Positions 1-7,576 are shown, counted from the first letter of the stretch. The stretch is 21,040 bases of DNA from CAYRVX01 sp964642165 (GCA_964642165.1 CAZXOC010000115.1:1-21040), one strand, 5' to 3'. Notes: generated by a model from the sequence alone, not told the origin. Translations and numbers: made by a program.

Positions 1-1231
1 CCGAAACGGTCCCCGCGGGCAGACACGCGGCCAGCGCGTCAAAGGCGTCGTACTGGTCCTCAAGCGTGCCGCACACGTTGGACGTGATGTGCATCACGTG
101 GCTGTAACGTTCGATGACCATGACGTCGGAGATTTCCACGGATCCGAACTTGGCGACGCGTCCGACGTCGTTGCGCCCGAGGTCCACGAGCATCACGTGC
201 TCGGCGCGTTCCTTTTCGTCGGCGAGGAGCTCCTCTTCCAAAGCCCGGTCCTTCTCGGGGGTCTCGCCGCGCGGGCGGGTGCCGGCGAGGGGGCGGTTCG
301 TGATCGTGCCGTCCTCGACGCGGCAGAGAATCTCCGGCGAGCTGCCCACCAGCGTGACCTCCGGCGTGGTCAGCAGGAACATGAACGGCGAGGGGTTGAC
401 CACGCGCAGCGCGCGGTAGATGTCGAACGGCGAGGCGGCCGTCTCGATGGCCAGCCGCTGCGACGGGACGACCTGGAAGATGTCGCCCGCGCGGATGTAC
501 TCCTTGCAGGCCTCGACCATCTCCAGGTAGCGCCGGCGGGTGACGTTGCTCTCGAAGGGCTTCTGGGGCAGCGCGACGAGGTTGACCTCCTGGACCGTGC
601 GGTCGTCGCCCGCGCGGAGACGGTCGATGGTGCGTTCGATGGCGTCGGTGGCCTGCGCGTAGGCCCGCCCGGGGTCGTCCTCGATGAACGCGTTGGCGGT
701 GACCTTGATGGTCTTCGAGACGTGGTCGAAGATGACCATCGTGCGGTACAGGCCGAACGACACGTCGGGCAGGTCCCGATCGTCGGCGGGGCCCTCGCCG
801 AGCTTCTCGTAGTACCGGATGAGGTCGTAGGCGGCGTAGCCGACGATCCCGCCGGTGAACCGCGGCAGCCCGGGCAGGTGCACGGGGCGGTAGTCGGCCA
901 GCACCTTGCCCAGCTCGCCCAGCGGGTCATGCGTGGTGAGGCTCTCCGCGTCGCGCCCGCGGCGGCGGATGGTCATCTCGTCGCGCCGCGCGGTGATGGT
1001 GGTCTCGGGATCGGCGGCGGCGAAGGAGTACCGCGCGATGCGCTCCCCGCCGACGACGCTCTCCAGGAGGAAGGCGTGGGCCGCCGGCGCGAAGCCCGGC
1101 GGGTGCGCCAGCCGCTGGTAGGCCATCACCGGCGTCAGCGCGTCGGCCAGGAGCTGCCGGTAGACCGGGATCGTGTTCCCCCGCTCGGCCAGCGTCATGA
1201 ACTCGTCGAAGCTGGGATGGTAGTGCTTCAT
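1..1231 (-). CDS. trpE: Anthranilate synthase component I, partial (C-terminus beyond left edge)
   Basis: TrpE makes anthranilate from chorismate with ammonia from the TrpG glutaminase, the first step of tryptophan synthesis in the cytoplasm. About 410 residues are present. They begin MKHYHPSFDEF and run off the window at LPAGTVS, the conserved stretch just before GAPK. An LLES motif at residues 55-58 matches the tryptophan-binding feedback site of the family, so the enzyme is probably inhibited by tryptophan. Further family motifs are LAGTRPRG and LVDLGRNDVGRV. The ATG at 1231 has no Shine-Dalgarno sequence before it. A TACAAT element ends only 8 nt upstream, which suggests a leaderless message. 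The gene follows the zinc-ribbon membrane protein gene after a 57-nt gap. A PabB-type or combined role cannot be excluded without the last part of the protein, but the LLES site favours TrpE. Confidence 0.93.
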   Translation of the reverse strand, partial: MKHYHPSFDEFMTLAERGNTIPVYRQLLADALTPVMAYQRLAHPPGFAPAAHAFLLESVVGGERIARYSFAAADPETTITARRDEMTIRRRGRDAESLTTHDPLGELGKVLADYRPVHLPGLPRFTGGIVGYAAYDLIRYYEKLGEGPADDRDLPDVSFGLYRTMVIFDHVSKTIKVTANAFIEDDPGRAYAQATDAIERTIDRLRAGDDRTVQEVNLVALPQKPFESNVTRRRYLEMVEACKEYIRAGDIFQVVPSQRLAIETAASPFDIYRALRVVNPSPFMFLLTTPEVTLVGSSPEILCRVEDGTITNRPLAGTRPRGETPEKDRALEEELLADEKERAEHVMLVDLGRNDVGRVAKFGSVEISDVMVIERYSHVMHITSNVCGTLEDQYDAFDALAACLPAGTVS

Positions 1232-1239
1232 CGCGGGGC

Positions 1240-1269
1240 ATTGTACGCCGCCGCCTCGGCGCGCGCCAA
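1240..1269 (-). promoter_or_regulatory. Candidate trpE promoter with start codon at the +1 region
   Basis: Read leftward, TTGGCG (1269-1264), an 18-nt spacer and TACAAT (1245-1240) resemble a sigma-70 promoter. The ATG of trpE begins 8 nt after the -10 box, so transcription would start at or within a base or two of the start codon. The -35 box matches only 4 of 6 consensus bases. The -10 box matches 5 of 6. Confidence 0.5.
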
Positions 1270-1288
1270 CGCCCCGCTGCCGGCGGCG

Positions 1289-2674
1289 TCACTCGTCGTC
1301 GCGGTAGGGCTCGAGGTCGCCCTTCTCGAGGACCTTCCGCGACGGGCGGCGGGCCTTCTCGTGGCGGCGGATCCACTTGCGTGTGTCGGACAGCTCCTCG
1401 TCCAGGCGGCCCTTGGGCAGGTACTCGACGAGCCGGTAGTCCTCGCCGGGCAGCCCGAAGCGCATCACGACGGCGCCTTCGCCGAAGTGGCAGTTCGGGT
1501 CGGAGTGGCAGATGACCAGTTGCCGCAGCTCGTCGGCGCGGTTCGCGCCGGGCAGGTCGCGCCGGTGCCAGCCGGGAAAGAGAAACTCGATGTCGATCGG
1601 CCCGGTGAACCGGCCGGTCTTCTTATCCCGCTCGGGCGGCGCCTTGCCCGTGCCGGGGCACACGAAGCACTTGGCGGGGCAGTCCTCGTTGACGATCTCG
1701 CCGAGGTCCTCCGGCAGCCACTGCATGTTCTTGGCGATGTACGTCTCGAGGGCGCTGTTGACGGCGCTGAGGTTGCTGCGGACCTCGACGCGGATGTTCT
1801 TCTTCCCGCCGGCGCCGATGAGCTCCGGCGCGTCGATGGCCTGCGCGACGGCCACACGCGTCCGCGGGTGGGAGATGATCCGCGTGAAGACAAGTCCCGG
1901 CTCGGGCATGGCCGTCAGGGCGACGAACCCGCCGAAGAGGAACCCCCCGACCGCCCCGCCGATGACGACCCCGCCGTGCCCGGACAGGTGCTTCCGCACG
2001 CCGCCGGCGGCGAGAAACAGGACGACGTAGATCGCCCCGAGCCCCAAGGCCGCGCCGCCCACGAGCATCAGGATCTTGGCCAGGTCCGGGGAGAGGTCCT
2101 TGACGACGCCCAACTGCGAGGCGACGAGGATGCCCGGGCCGTTGACGAACAGGTTGCGCAGGGCCCCGCCGATCAGGATGCCGATGCAGAGGCGGCTGCC
2201 CTTGGCGCCCGCGGCGGCCACGAAGAACCCCACCACCAGGAACAGCAGCCAGAGCGTGTGGTAGGCGCCGACCCCCTTGATCCCGCCGCGAACCGCGCCG
2301 CGCAGGGCGATGACGGCGTCGATGGCGATGACGATCATCACGAGGGTGGCGATGCCCATGGCGATCTGCACGGGGGCGAGCGACGGGCGGCGGCGAAGCC
2401 GCGCGTGGGCCGGACGGGCCGGCGTCGCGGGCGCCTGGACCGCCCGGGCCTCCGGCACGGGCTCCTCCACCAGCCGCGCCACGGGCACGTCGTCCTGGGG
2501 CGGGGCCGGACGGGCGGACGGGGGCTGCGCCGGGCGACCCGACGGCGCCGGCGTGCGGTGCCGGCGCGGAATGGTCAACTGCCGCCCGCAGTCCTTGCAC
2601 GTGGCGTGCTTGCCCGCCAGGCGGTCCGGGACCTCGAACTCGCGCCCGCATTTGCAGCGGAACCGAATGCTCAT
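1289..2674 (-). CDS. Zinc-ribbon membrane protein with pseudopilin-like C-terminal region
   Basis: This 461-residue protein has no assigned function. The N-terminus carries a zinc ribbon with C7, C9, C26 and C29, like the MxIxFxCxCG domains common in planctomycetes. A Pro/Ala-rich linker follows (about 40-97). Then come roughly five hydrophobic segments (about 101-124, 138-155, 161-186, 199-224, 234-256). The soluble tail contains RSNLSAVNSALETYI (about 299-313), then CFVCPGTGKAPP (336-347), and later CHSDPNCHFGEGAVVMRFG (389-407). That order resembles the soluble part of planctomycete pseudopilin-like proteins (CxxNLxxIGxALxxY, then VCPS, then NHxxGxxVLFxDGH). No prepilin cleavage site is present. 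The ATG at 2674 is chosen over an in-frame GTG at 2692 because the zinc ribbon begins directly after it. It lies 73 nt downstream of the ROK kinase gene and is probably cotranscribed with it. Confidence 0.8.
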   Translation of the reverse strand: MSIRFRCKCGREFEVPDRLAGKHATCKDCGRQLTIPRRHRTPAPSGRPAQPPSARPAPPQDDVPVARLVEEPVPEARAVQAPATPARPAHARLRRRPSLAPVQIAMGIATLVMIVIAIDAVIALRGAVRGGIKGVGAYHTLWLLFLVVGFFVAAAGAKGSRLCIGILIGGALRNLFVNGPGILVASQLGVVKDLSPDLAKILMLVGGAALGLGAIYVVLFLAAGGVRKHLSGHGGVVIGGAVGGFLFGGFVALTAMPEPGLVFTRIISHPRTRVAVAQAIDAPELIGAGGKKNIRVEVRSNLSAVNSALETYIAKNMQWLPEDLGEIVNEDCPAKCFVCPGTGKAPPERDKKTGRFTGPIDIEFLFPGWHRRDLPGANRADELRQLVICHSDPNCHFGEGAVVMRFGLPGEDYRLVEYLPKGRLDEELSDTRKWIRRHEKARRPSRKVLEKGDLEPYRDDE

Positions 2675-2747
2675 AGCGGCCACCCGTCTCACCGGCGAGC
2701 CCGCGGGGCGTCCACCGTCGCCGCCAACCGCCCCGCCGACGGCTCGG

Positions 2748-3722
2748 CTAGGAACCGGCGCACTCGTGCCAGGCCACGCCCGCGGCCCCGATCACGCCGG
2801 CGTCGTTGCCCAGTTCGGCCACGACGATCTGCGTCTGCGGGTCCGTGAGCTTCCAGTGCAGTTGCCGGTAGTGCTCGCGGACCGGCTGGAGCAGGTCGTC
2901 GCCGGCCTTGGTCATCCCCCCGGCCAGAACGATCCGGTCGGCGTCGAGGATCCGCGCCAGGTTGACGCAGCCCATCGCGAGGTAGCGGCAGGTCTGGTCC
3001 CAGATCTCCGCGGCGAGCGCGTCGCCGTCCCGGCGGGCCTCGTTGATGTCCTTGGCCGTCAGCTCCTTGTTGGCGATGAGGACGGCTTCGAGGCAACTGC
3101 CGTTGGGCGCCTCGCGGATGCGGCGTTCGGCGCGCTGGGCCATGAAGGTCGCCGAGCAGTACTGCTCGATGCACCCGCGCTGCCCGCAGCCGCACAGCAG
3201 GCCGTCCGGCACGATCATCATGTGCCCGATCTCGGCGCCGATCTCGTGGTCGCCGTGCAGGACCTTGCCGTCGATGACGACGCCGCCTCCCAGCCCGGTG
3301 CCGAGCGTCAGGAGGACCATGACCTGGCAGCCCATGCCCGCCCCGCAGAGGTACTCGCCGAGGGCGGCGGCGTTGGCGTCGTTCTCCAGCGCCGCGGGGA
3401 TGCCCAGGCCGTCGGCGATGCGCTGGCGCAGCGGGACGTTCTTCATGCCCGGGATGTTGGGCGAGTCGTAGACGATGCCCTTGGACATGCTCAGCGGCCC
3501 GGGCGAGCCGATGCCGACGCCCCGCACGTCGGCGGGGTCCAGGCCGGCGTTGGCGATGGCCTGCTGCGCCCCGGAGACCATCGCCTCGATGACCGGGTCG
3601 ATCGTCTTGCCCGAGGGCGTCTCGACCTGGAAGACGTCGCCGACGCGCCGTCGCTGCTCGTCCAGGATGCCGAACTTGATGAACGTCCCCCCCAGATCAA
3701 TTCCGACGCAACACGTAGCCAT
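2748..3722 (-). CDS. ROK-family sugar kinase, probably glucokinase
   Basis: Predicted cytoplasmic ATP-dependent sugar kinase of 324 residues, the usual ROK length. An ATP-binding DLGGT lies at 9-13. ENDANAAALGE at 113-123 contains the expected catalytic Asp115. GTGLGGG is at 141-147. The sugar-contacting ExGH motif is E164-H167, and the ROK zinc site is H167 with C177, C179 and C184 in CGCGQRGCIE. There is no N-terminal helix-turn-helix, so this is a kinase and not a NagC/XylR-type repressor. Glucose is the likely substrate by family resemblance, but other hexoses are possible. The ATG at 3722 is preceded by AAAGGA at about 11 nt and by a good promoter containing palindromes. Its product, glucose 6-phosphate, would connect to the alpha-glucan phosphorylase encoded at 13851, although the two genes are not linked in one operon. 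Confidence 0.92.
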   Translation of the reverse strand: MATCCVGIDLGGTFIKFGILDEQRRRVGDVFQVETPSGKTIDPVIEAMVSGAQQAIANAGLDPADVRGVGIGSPGPLSMSKGIVYDSPNIPGMKNVPLRQRIADGLGIPAALENDANAAALGEYLCGAGMGCQVMVLLTLGTGLGGGVVIDGKVLHGDHEIGAEIGHMMIVPDGLLCGCGQRGCIEQYCSATFMAQRAERRIREAPNGSCLEAVLIANKELTAKDINEARRDGDALAAEIWDQTCRYLAMGCVNLARILDADRIVLAGGMTKAGDDLLQPVREHYRQLHWKLTDPQTQIVVAELGNDAGVIGAAGVAWHECAGS

Positions 3723-3769
3723 CTTCGTGCGGTTCCTTTCTCTTGGGATGAAACGCCAGACGCGGCGAC

Positions 3770-3800
3770 ATTGTCCGGACAAACCCCCGCTTTGTCAAAG
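3770..3800 (-). promoter_or_regulatory. Sigma-70 promoter of the ROK kinase with two overlapping palindromes
   Basis: Read leftward, a perfect TTGACA (3798-3793), a 17-nt spacer and GACAAT (3775-3770) precede the ROK kinase by about 48 nt. The perfect 12-bp palindrome TTGTCCGGACAA (3771-3782) covers the -10 box. CTTTGTCAAAG (3790-3800, 5-bp arms around one base) covers the -35 box. Their placement suggests operators, possibly for a sugar-responsive regulator. No such regulator is encoded in the window. Confidence 0.72.
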
Positions 3801-3844
3801 GGATCGCGCCGGCGCCGCCGGGGGCCGCGCCACGACGACGCGCG

Positions 3845-4198
3845 TCAAGACGCCAGCGCCTCCTCCAGCGTCCCGAAGACCTCGAAGACCGACGTCAGGC
3901 GGGTCATCTCCAGGACGCGCAGGATCAGCGGCTGGGGGTTGACCAGCCGGATCCGCCCGTCGTGGGGGCTGGCCTTCTTGTGCGCGCTGATCAGCGCGCC
4001 CAGCCCGGCGGAGGAGATGAACTCGAGCCCCGCCAGGTCCAGGGCGATGATCGCGATGGGCTGCTCGGCGAGCTCCTCGAGCTGGCGGCGGAAGCGGTCG
4101 GCCTCTTCCATGCCGGCCGAGCCGCGGACGCGAACGACCGCGGCTGAGCCGAGGCGTTCGACGTCCATGTCGAGCTCGCCGGCGGATTCCGAGGCCAT
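3845..4198 (-). CDS. STAS-domain anti-anti-sigma factor (SpoIIAA/RsbV type)
   Basis: A 117-residue protein that is a single STAS domain. In partner switching, the unphosphorylated form binds an anti-sigma kinase and frees the sigma factor. Phosphorylation of a conserved serine turns it off. The segment LEFISSAGLGALI (59-70) aligns with the SpoIIAA loop FMDSSGLG, and Ser63 is the expected phosphoacceptor. It lies 10 nt downstream of the HATPase gene in the same direction, so the two are probably translated from one message. The ATG at 4198 is the natural start because the STAS beta strand (VERLGSAAVVRVRG) begins soon after it. The target sigma factor or other output is not encoded here. Confidence 0.9.
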   Translation of the reverse strand: MASESAGELDMDVERLGSAAVVRVRGSAGMEEADRFRRQLEELAEQPIAIIALDLAGLEFISSAGLGALISAHKKASPHDGRIRLVNPQPLILRVLEMTRLTSVFEVFGTLEEALAS

Positions 4199-4208
4199 GA
4201 CGGGACCC

Positions 4209-4613
4209 TTACGTGTTCCTTTTGACCAGGTGGACCTGGTTGCCCTTGTCGTTGAAGCGGACCTCGTCCATGTAGGCGCGCATGAGCATCACGCCCCGCC
4301 CGGTGGGCTTCTCGAGGTTCTCGTCGGCGGTGGGATCGGCGAGCGTGGCGGGATCGAAGCCCTCGCCCTGGTCGGTGATGGTCACGGCGGCCTGGTCGGG
4401 CCCGACGTCGTAGGTGATGCGGACGACCTTCGAGGCGTCGAGCTTGTTGCCGTGCTTGATGGCGTTGTTGATGGCCTCTTCGACGGCGAGCTTGATGGCG
4501 AAGACGGAGGAGTCGCTGTAGCGGTACTTCGCCACCTCTTGCAGGAGTTTGGTTTCGGCCTGGCGGGCCGCGGATAGCTCGGAAGGTATCACCACGGTAG
4601 CAGCCAAGAGCAC
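4209..4613 (-). CDS. HATPase anti-sigma factor / serine kinase (RsbW/SpoIIAB-like)
   Basis: A 134-residue GHKL-type ATPase domain. In this family the protein binds a sigma factor and phosphorylates its STAS antagonist on serine. The N box is AVEEAINNAIKHGN (43-56), with Glu45 and Asn49/Asn50. The G1 box is DQGEGFD (81-87), and the G2 region is TGRGVMLMRAYMD (104-116). The GTG at 4613 gives the family-typical N-terminus (VVIPSELSAARQAE) after a few extra residues. A nearby downstream GTG is also possible, and no clear Shine-Dalgarno sequence is seen. The gene sits between two STAS genes, 25 nt after one and 10 nt before the other. One kinase may therefore serve two antagonists. A direct role on a non-sigma partner is possible, because no sigma factor gene lies nearby. 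Confidence 0.9.
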   Translation of the reverse strand: MLLAATVVIPSELSAARQAETKLLQEVAKYRYSDSSVFAIKLAVEEAINNAIKHGNKLDASKVVRITYDVGPDQAAVTITDQGEGFDPATLADPTADENLEKPTGRGVMLMRAYMDEVRFNDKGNQVHLVKRNT

Positions 4614-4638
4614 GGTCCGGCGAAAAGGGATCGCGACG

Positions 4639-4998
4639 TCAGTTCAGCGTCCGCAGGGCGTCGTCTTTCGACTCGCAGATCTGGAAGATCTCGTTCAGCC
4701 TCGTGATGACGAAGACCTCGTGGATGGGAGGCTGAATGCCGCTGAGCCGAAGTTCCCCCCTCTTCTCCCGGATTCGCTTGTGGACCGTGATGAGCATCCC
4801 CAGGGCGCTGGAGGACATGTGCCCGACGCTGGAGAAGTCGAGGATGAACCTGGGGGCGTCGGCCTGGGCGACGAGCCCCTGGAGGCGTTCACCAATCTGC
4901 GCGATGCTGATCTCGTCGAGGATTTTCCGATCCGTCAGTTCGACAATCGTCACGTCGCCTTGCGACGAGACGTTCAGTCCGGGGGGCTCCTGTTGCAT
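4639..4998 (-). CDS. Second STAS-domain anti-anti-sigma factor
   Basis: A 119-residue single STAS domain, first gene of the partner-switching cassette. The phosphoacceptor loop reads VGHMSSSALGMLI (58-70), with Ser63 as the likely site. The usual glycine of SSGLG is alanine here (Ala65). The sequence differs clearly from the other STAS protein at 3845-4198, so the two are not a recent duplication. The ATG at 4998 is supported by AAGGAGA about 9 nt upstream, one of the best ribosome binding sites in the window. A longer in-frame extension to 5034 is rejected for that reason. A near-consensus promoter lies 40-70 nt upstream, so the cassette can be transcribed without the kinase gene. Confidence 0.9.
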   Translation of the reverse strand: MQQEPPGLNVSSQGDVTIVELTDRKILDEISIAQIGERLQGLVAQADAPRFILDFSSVGHMSSSALGMLITVHKRIREKRGELRLSGIQPPIHEVFVITRLNEIFQICESKDDALRTLN

Positions 4999-5037
4999 TT
5001 TGCCGGTTCTCCTTGCGTGCCCAACAGGCGTCATTGG

Positions 5038-5066
5038 ATAGTAGACCGGCGGCGCGGGCTTGTCAA
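5038..5066 (-). promoter_or_regulatory. Strong sigma-70 promoter of the STAS-HATPase-STAS cassette
   Basis: Read leftward, TTGACA (5066-5061), a 17-nt spacer and TACTAT (5043-5038) match consensus at 6 of 6 and 5 of 6 positions with ideal spacing. The start codon at 4998 is about 33 nt from the predicted transcription start. Confidence 0.8.
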
Positions 5067-5109
5067 GCGAATGCGGGGCGGGAAATGCCGCCCGGAGCGC
5101 CCGCCGCGG

Positions 5110-6378
5110 CTACGACGAAACCAGCACGATGATCAGCAGGAGGTTGAACAGGACGCTGACGGCCAGCCCCACCCCCAGCAGCACGAGGAACAGCGTGAGG
5201 TTCCTCGACCCCCCGCGCGCGAGGCGCTCGGTCGGCGGGCCCTCCGAAGCGCTCTGCGCCTCGGTCGTCAGCCCGCGCAGCGCCCCGGCGTCCAACTGCT
5301 TGCGCGCCTGGAGGGGGGCTTGGCCCGCCGCCGTCGCCTCCAGGTCCATCAGCATGTCGCTCGTCGAGGAGTAGCGGTGGCTGCGGTCCTTGGCCATCAT
5401 GACCTCGACGACCTCGCCCACCCCGGCCGACAGGCTCGTGTTCACGTGGTCCGGCGGGGTCAGCGCCTCCTTGAGGTGCTTGTGCATGACGGCCGCCGGC
5501 GTCGGGGCCTGGAACGGCACGCGCCCGGTCACGGCGTGGTAGAGCGTCGCCCCGAGGGCGTAGATGTCCGCCCGGAAGTCGATGTGCAGCTCGCCGCGGA
5601 TCTGTTCGGGGCTGATGTAGTACGGCGTGCCGTAGGCCTTGCCGGCCTCGGCCTGGGCGGCCTCCAGGTCCGCCGTCTCGCGCGCCAGGCCCATGTCCGC
5701 GAGCTTGGCCTGGCCCTCGCGGGTGATCATGATGTTCTTGGGCTTGACGTCGCGGTGGATGAATCCGCGGTCGTGGGCGTGCTCCAGCGCCCGCCCGATC
5801 TGGATGGCGATCCGCAGCGCGTCGCTTTCGGGGAAGACCTTTCCGGCCGCCAGCTCGTCGCCCAGGGTGTGGCCCTCGACGTACTCCATGACGAAGTAGT
5901 GGTACCCGCCGGCCTCGCCGACGTCGATGGCCTGGACGATGTTGGGGTGGTTCAGTTGGGCGGCCGCCTTGCCTTCCTTGTAGAACCGCTGGACGTACTC
6001 GGCGTTCTCCGACAGCCGCTTCGGCAGCACCTTGATCGCCACGATCCGGTCGAGGCTCACCTGGCGCGCCTTGAAGACGGTCGCCATCGCCCCCGAGCCG
6101 ATCTTTTCGAGGATGACGTAGCCGGGGATCTGCTGGCTGCGGGAGGCCTCGATGCTCGTCTTGACCCGCGAGATCTGCCGGTCGGTCACCATCCCCTCGC
6201 GGACGAGCACGCCGGCGAGGGTCGTCTCCTTGCCCTGGCGGGTGAGATCGGTCTGGACGGACAGGCAGTGCTCGACCTCCTGCTGGGTGGCCAGCCGCTG
6301 CTCGACCACGAGCCGGCCGAGCTCCGTATCCATCGAGTCCGTCTTGGCCTTGGGGATGCCGAACTGCTCTTGCGCCAT
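5110..6378 (-). CDS. Tail-anchored Hanks-type Ser/Thr protein kinase with GspE-N-like N-terminal region
   Basis: A 422-residue eukaryotic-like kinase. Residues 16-80 form a helical region of two LGxLLVExxLxTxxxVxxCLxxQ-type units (GRLVVEQRLATQQEVEHCL and AGVLVREGMVTDRQISRV), like the N-terminal domain of GspE/PilB ATPases. The kinase domain spans about 87-350. Its motifs are a glycine loop GSGAMATV (94-101), Lys116, HRD 208-210 with catalytic Asp210, Asn215, a metal-binding DMG (228-230) in place of DFG, GT 250-251 and SPE 256-258. A hydrophobic segment (about 393-420) ends the chain at SS, so the kinase domain should face the cytoplasm from a C-terminal anchor with no extracellular sensor. 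The ATG at 6378 has GAGG 8 nt upstream. The open frame continues far beyond this start, but that part is antisense noise. TATGAT at 6462-6457 is a possible -10 box. It precedes the partner-switching cassette by 111 nt. Confidence 0.92.
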   Translation of the reverse strand: MAQEQFGIPKAKTDSMDTELGRLVVEQRLATQQEVEHCLSVQTDLTRQGKETTLAGVLVREGMVTDRQISRVKTSIEASRSQQIPGYVILEKIGSGAMATVFKARQVSLDRIVAIKVLPKRLSENAEYVQRFYKEGKAAAQLNHPNIVQAIDVGEAGGYHYFVMEYVEGHTLGDELAAGKVFPESDALRIAIQIGRALEHAHDRGFIHRDVKPKNIMITREGQAKLADMGLARETADLEAAQAEAGKAYGTPYYISPEQIRGELHIDFRADIYALGATLYHAVTGRVPFQAPTPAAVMHKHLKEALTPPDHVNTSLSAGVGEVVEVMMAKDRSHRYSSTSDMLMDLEATAAGQAPLQARKQLDAGALRGLTTEAQSASEGPPTERLARGGSRNLTLFLVLLGVGLAVSVLFNLLLIIVLVSS

Positions 6379-6560
6379 TGCCAACGCCTCGGGATCGCTG
6401 CGGCGCACGGCCCCGCCGCCAAGCGACGGGCCGGCGTGGCCGGCAGCGCGCACGTCATCATAAAGATCGGCGCCCTCCCGGGCGAGCGGTTTCCTGCCCC
6501 GACGGGCGCTTCGAGACCGGCCTATCTGTATAACCGCCGAAACCCGCCCGCGGACCCGCC

Positions 6561-7541
6561 CTACGGGCCGATGCCGTACAGCCACGCCGGCTGGAGCTCG
6601 GCGCTGTGGAGCCCCTGCCGGGCCAGATGCCGGCGGATCTCCCAGCAGAGGTGGCACGTGCCGGCATAGCCGTCGCGAGGCCGAAAGCCCGTCTCCCTCG
6701 CCTCGCCCAGCAGCCGGAGGGGGCCTCCCTCGGCCAAGCGGCCCACGATGGGGCGCCGGGCGTAGTCGGCGGCCACCCGCCGCCAGATGCCCGAGATGCT
6801 CCGCCGCGCGGCGCTGCCCAGGACGATGCCGGCGCACGTGCCGGGCATGACCCACCCGGCGGGGTCCACGTGCACGTGCCGCGACCGCAACAGGGGCTCG
6901 TGACAGGGGCTTACGGCGAAGTCCCCCGCCGGCCTGCCGGGCAGCAGGCGCCCCAGCGTATCGGCGGCCCGCCCGGTGAGGCGGTCTCGCCCGGCGGCCG
7001 CGTACCGCGCGAACAACTCGCACCGTTCGCCCTCGCCCAGCGAGTCGGTGTCCCGCCCGTCGGCCAGCCAGTCGCGCCAGCGGACCTGCACGCGGGCGGC
7101 GCCGAGGACGTCCTCGGCGACGGCCGCCGCCAGGCGGCAGCGCTCGATCGGCACGAACTGCTGGTGGTACGGGTCGGCGGAGATGACCAGCCGGGCCATC
7201 CCCGCGGCGTCCAGGGCGCCCAGGCGGTCGCGCACGACGCGGGCCTCCGTCGCCCAGAACGCGTTCGTCTCGACCTTCTGGAGCGGCCCGAGGCCCTCCG
7301 CGCGGGCGCGGCGGCACAGCTCGATCAGCCGCGGCCAGTCCCCGAACGGCTCGCCCCCGGTCAGGTGGACCCGGCAGCCGTGCGGCGAGGCCTCGACCAG
7401 GCCCCGCCAGATGCCCAGGGCCTGCTCGACGCCGAGCCACCGCCCGCGAGCCGGCGAGCTGCACACGTAGCACGACGCGCACGAGGCGTTGCACCAGGTG
7501 GTGAGCATCAGCCCGGCCGACGACCAGTACTTCACCGGCAT
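6561..7541 (-). CDS. Radical SAM protein with SPASM-like C-terminal cysteines, function unknown
   Basis: A 326-residue protein. The S-adenosylmethionine-cleaving 4Fe-4S cluster would be held by C17, C21 and C24 (CNASCASC). TGGEP at 61-65 is the usual SAM-binding motif. The C-terminal part has SPCHEP (C213), HVDPAGWVMPGTC (C236) and CHLC (C296, C299), laid out like a partial SPASM/twitch domain that may hold a second cluster. An internal SADPYHQQFVP (121-131) may be family-specific. Related enzymes modify peptides, sugars or cofactors. No precursor peptide or obvious substrate gene is adjacent, so no reaction is proposed. The ATG at 7541 is preferred over an ATG at 7568, because the predicted promoter would start transcription almost at 7568 and because the conserved core begins just after 7541. 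It is divergent from sppA. Confidence 0.85.
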   Translation of the reverse strand: MPVKYWSSAGLMLTTWCNASCASCYVCSSPARGRWLGVEQALGIWRGLVEASPHGCRVHLTGGEPFGDWPRLIELCRRARAEGLGPLQKVETNAFWATEARVVRDRLGALDAAGMARLVISADPYHQQFVPIERCRLAAAVAEDVLGAARVQVRWRDWLADGRDTDSLGEGERCELFARYAAAGRDRLTGRAADTLGRLLPGRPAGDFAVSPCHEPLLRSRHVHVDPAGWVMPGTCAGIVLGSAARRSISGIWRRVAADYARRPIVGRLAEGGPLRLLGEARETGFRPRDGYAGTCHLCWEIRRHLARQGLHSAELQPAWLYGIGP

Positions 7542-7576
7542 GGGTTCGCTTCGCCTTCGTGCCGCCATCGGGTCGC

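Noticed and set aside
89..2848. Long rightward open frame opposite trpE, the zinc-ribbon gene and the ROK kinase gene
   Set aside because: Low-complexity antisense translation with no motif. The leftward frames encode recognisable families.
3801..3844. Intrinsic terminator after the STAS gene
   Set aside because: The GC-rich stretch can fold in several ways, but no single stem followed by a T run could be defined.
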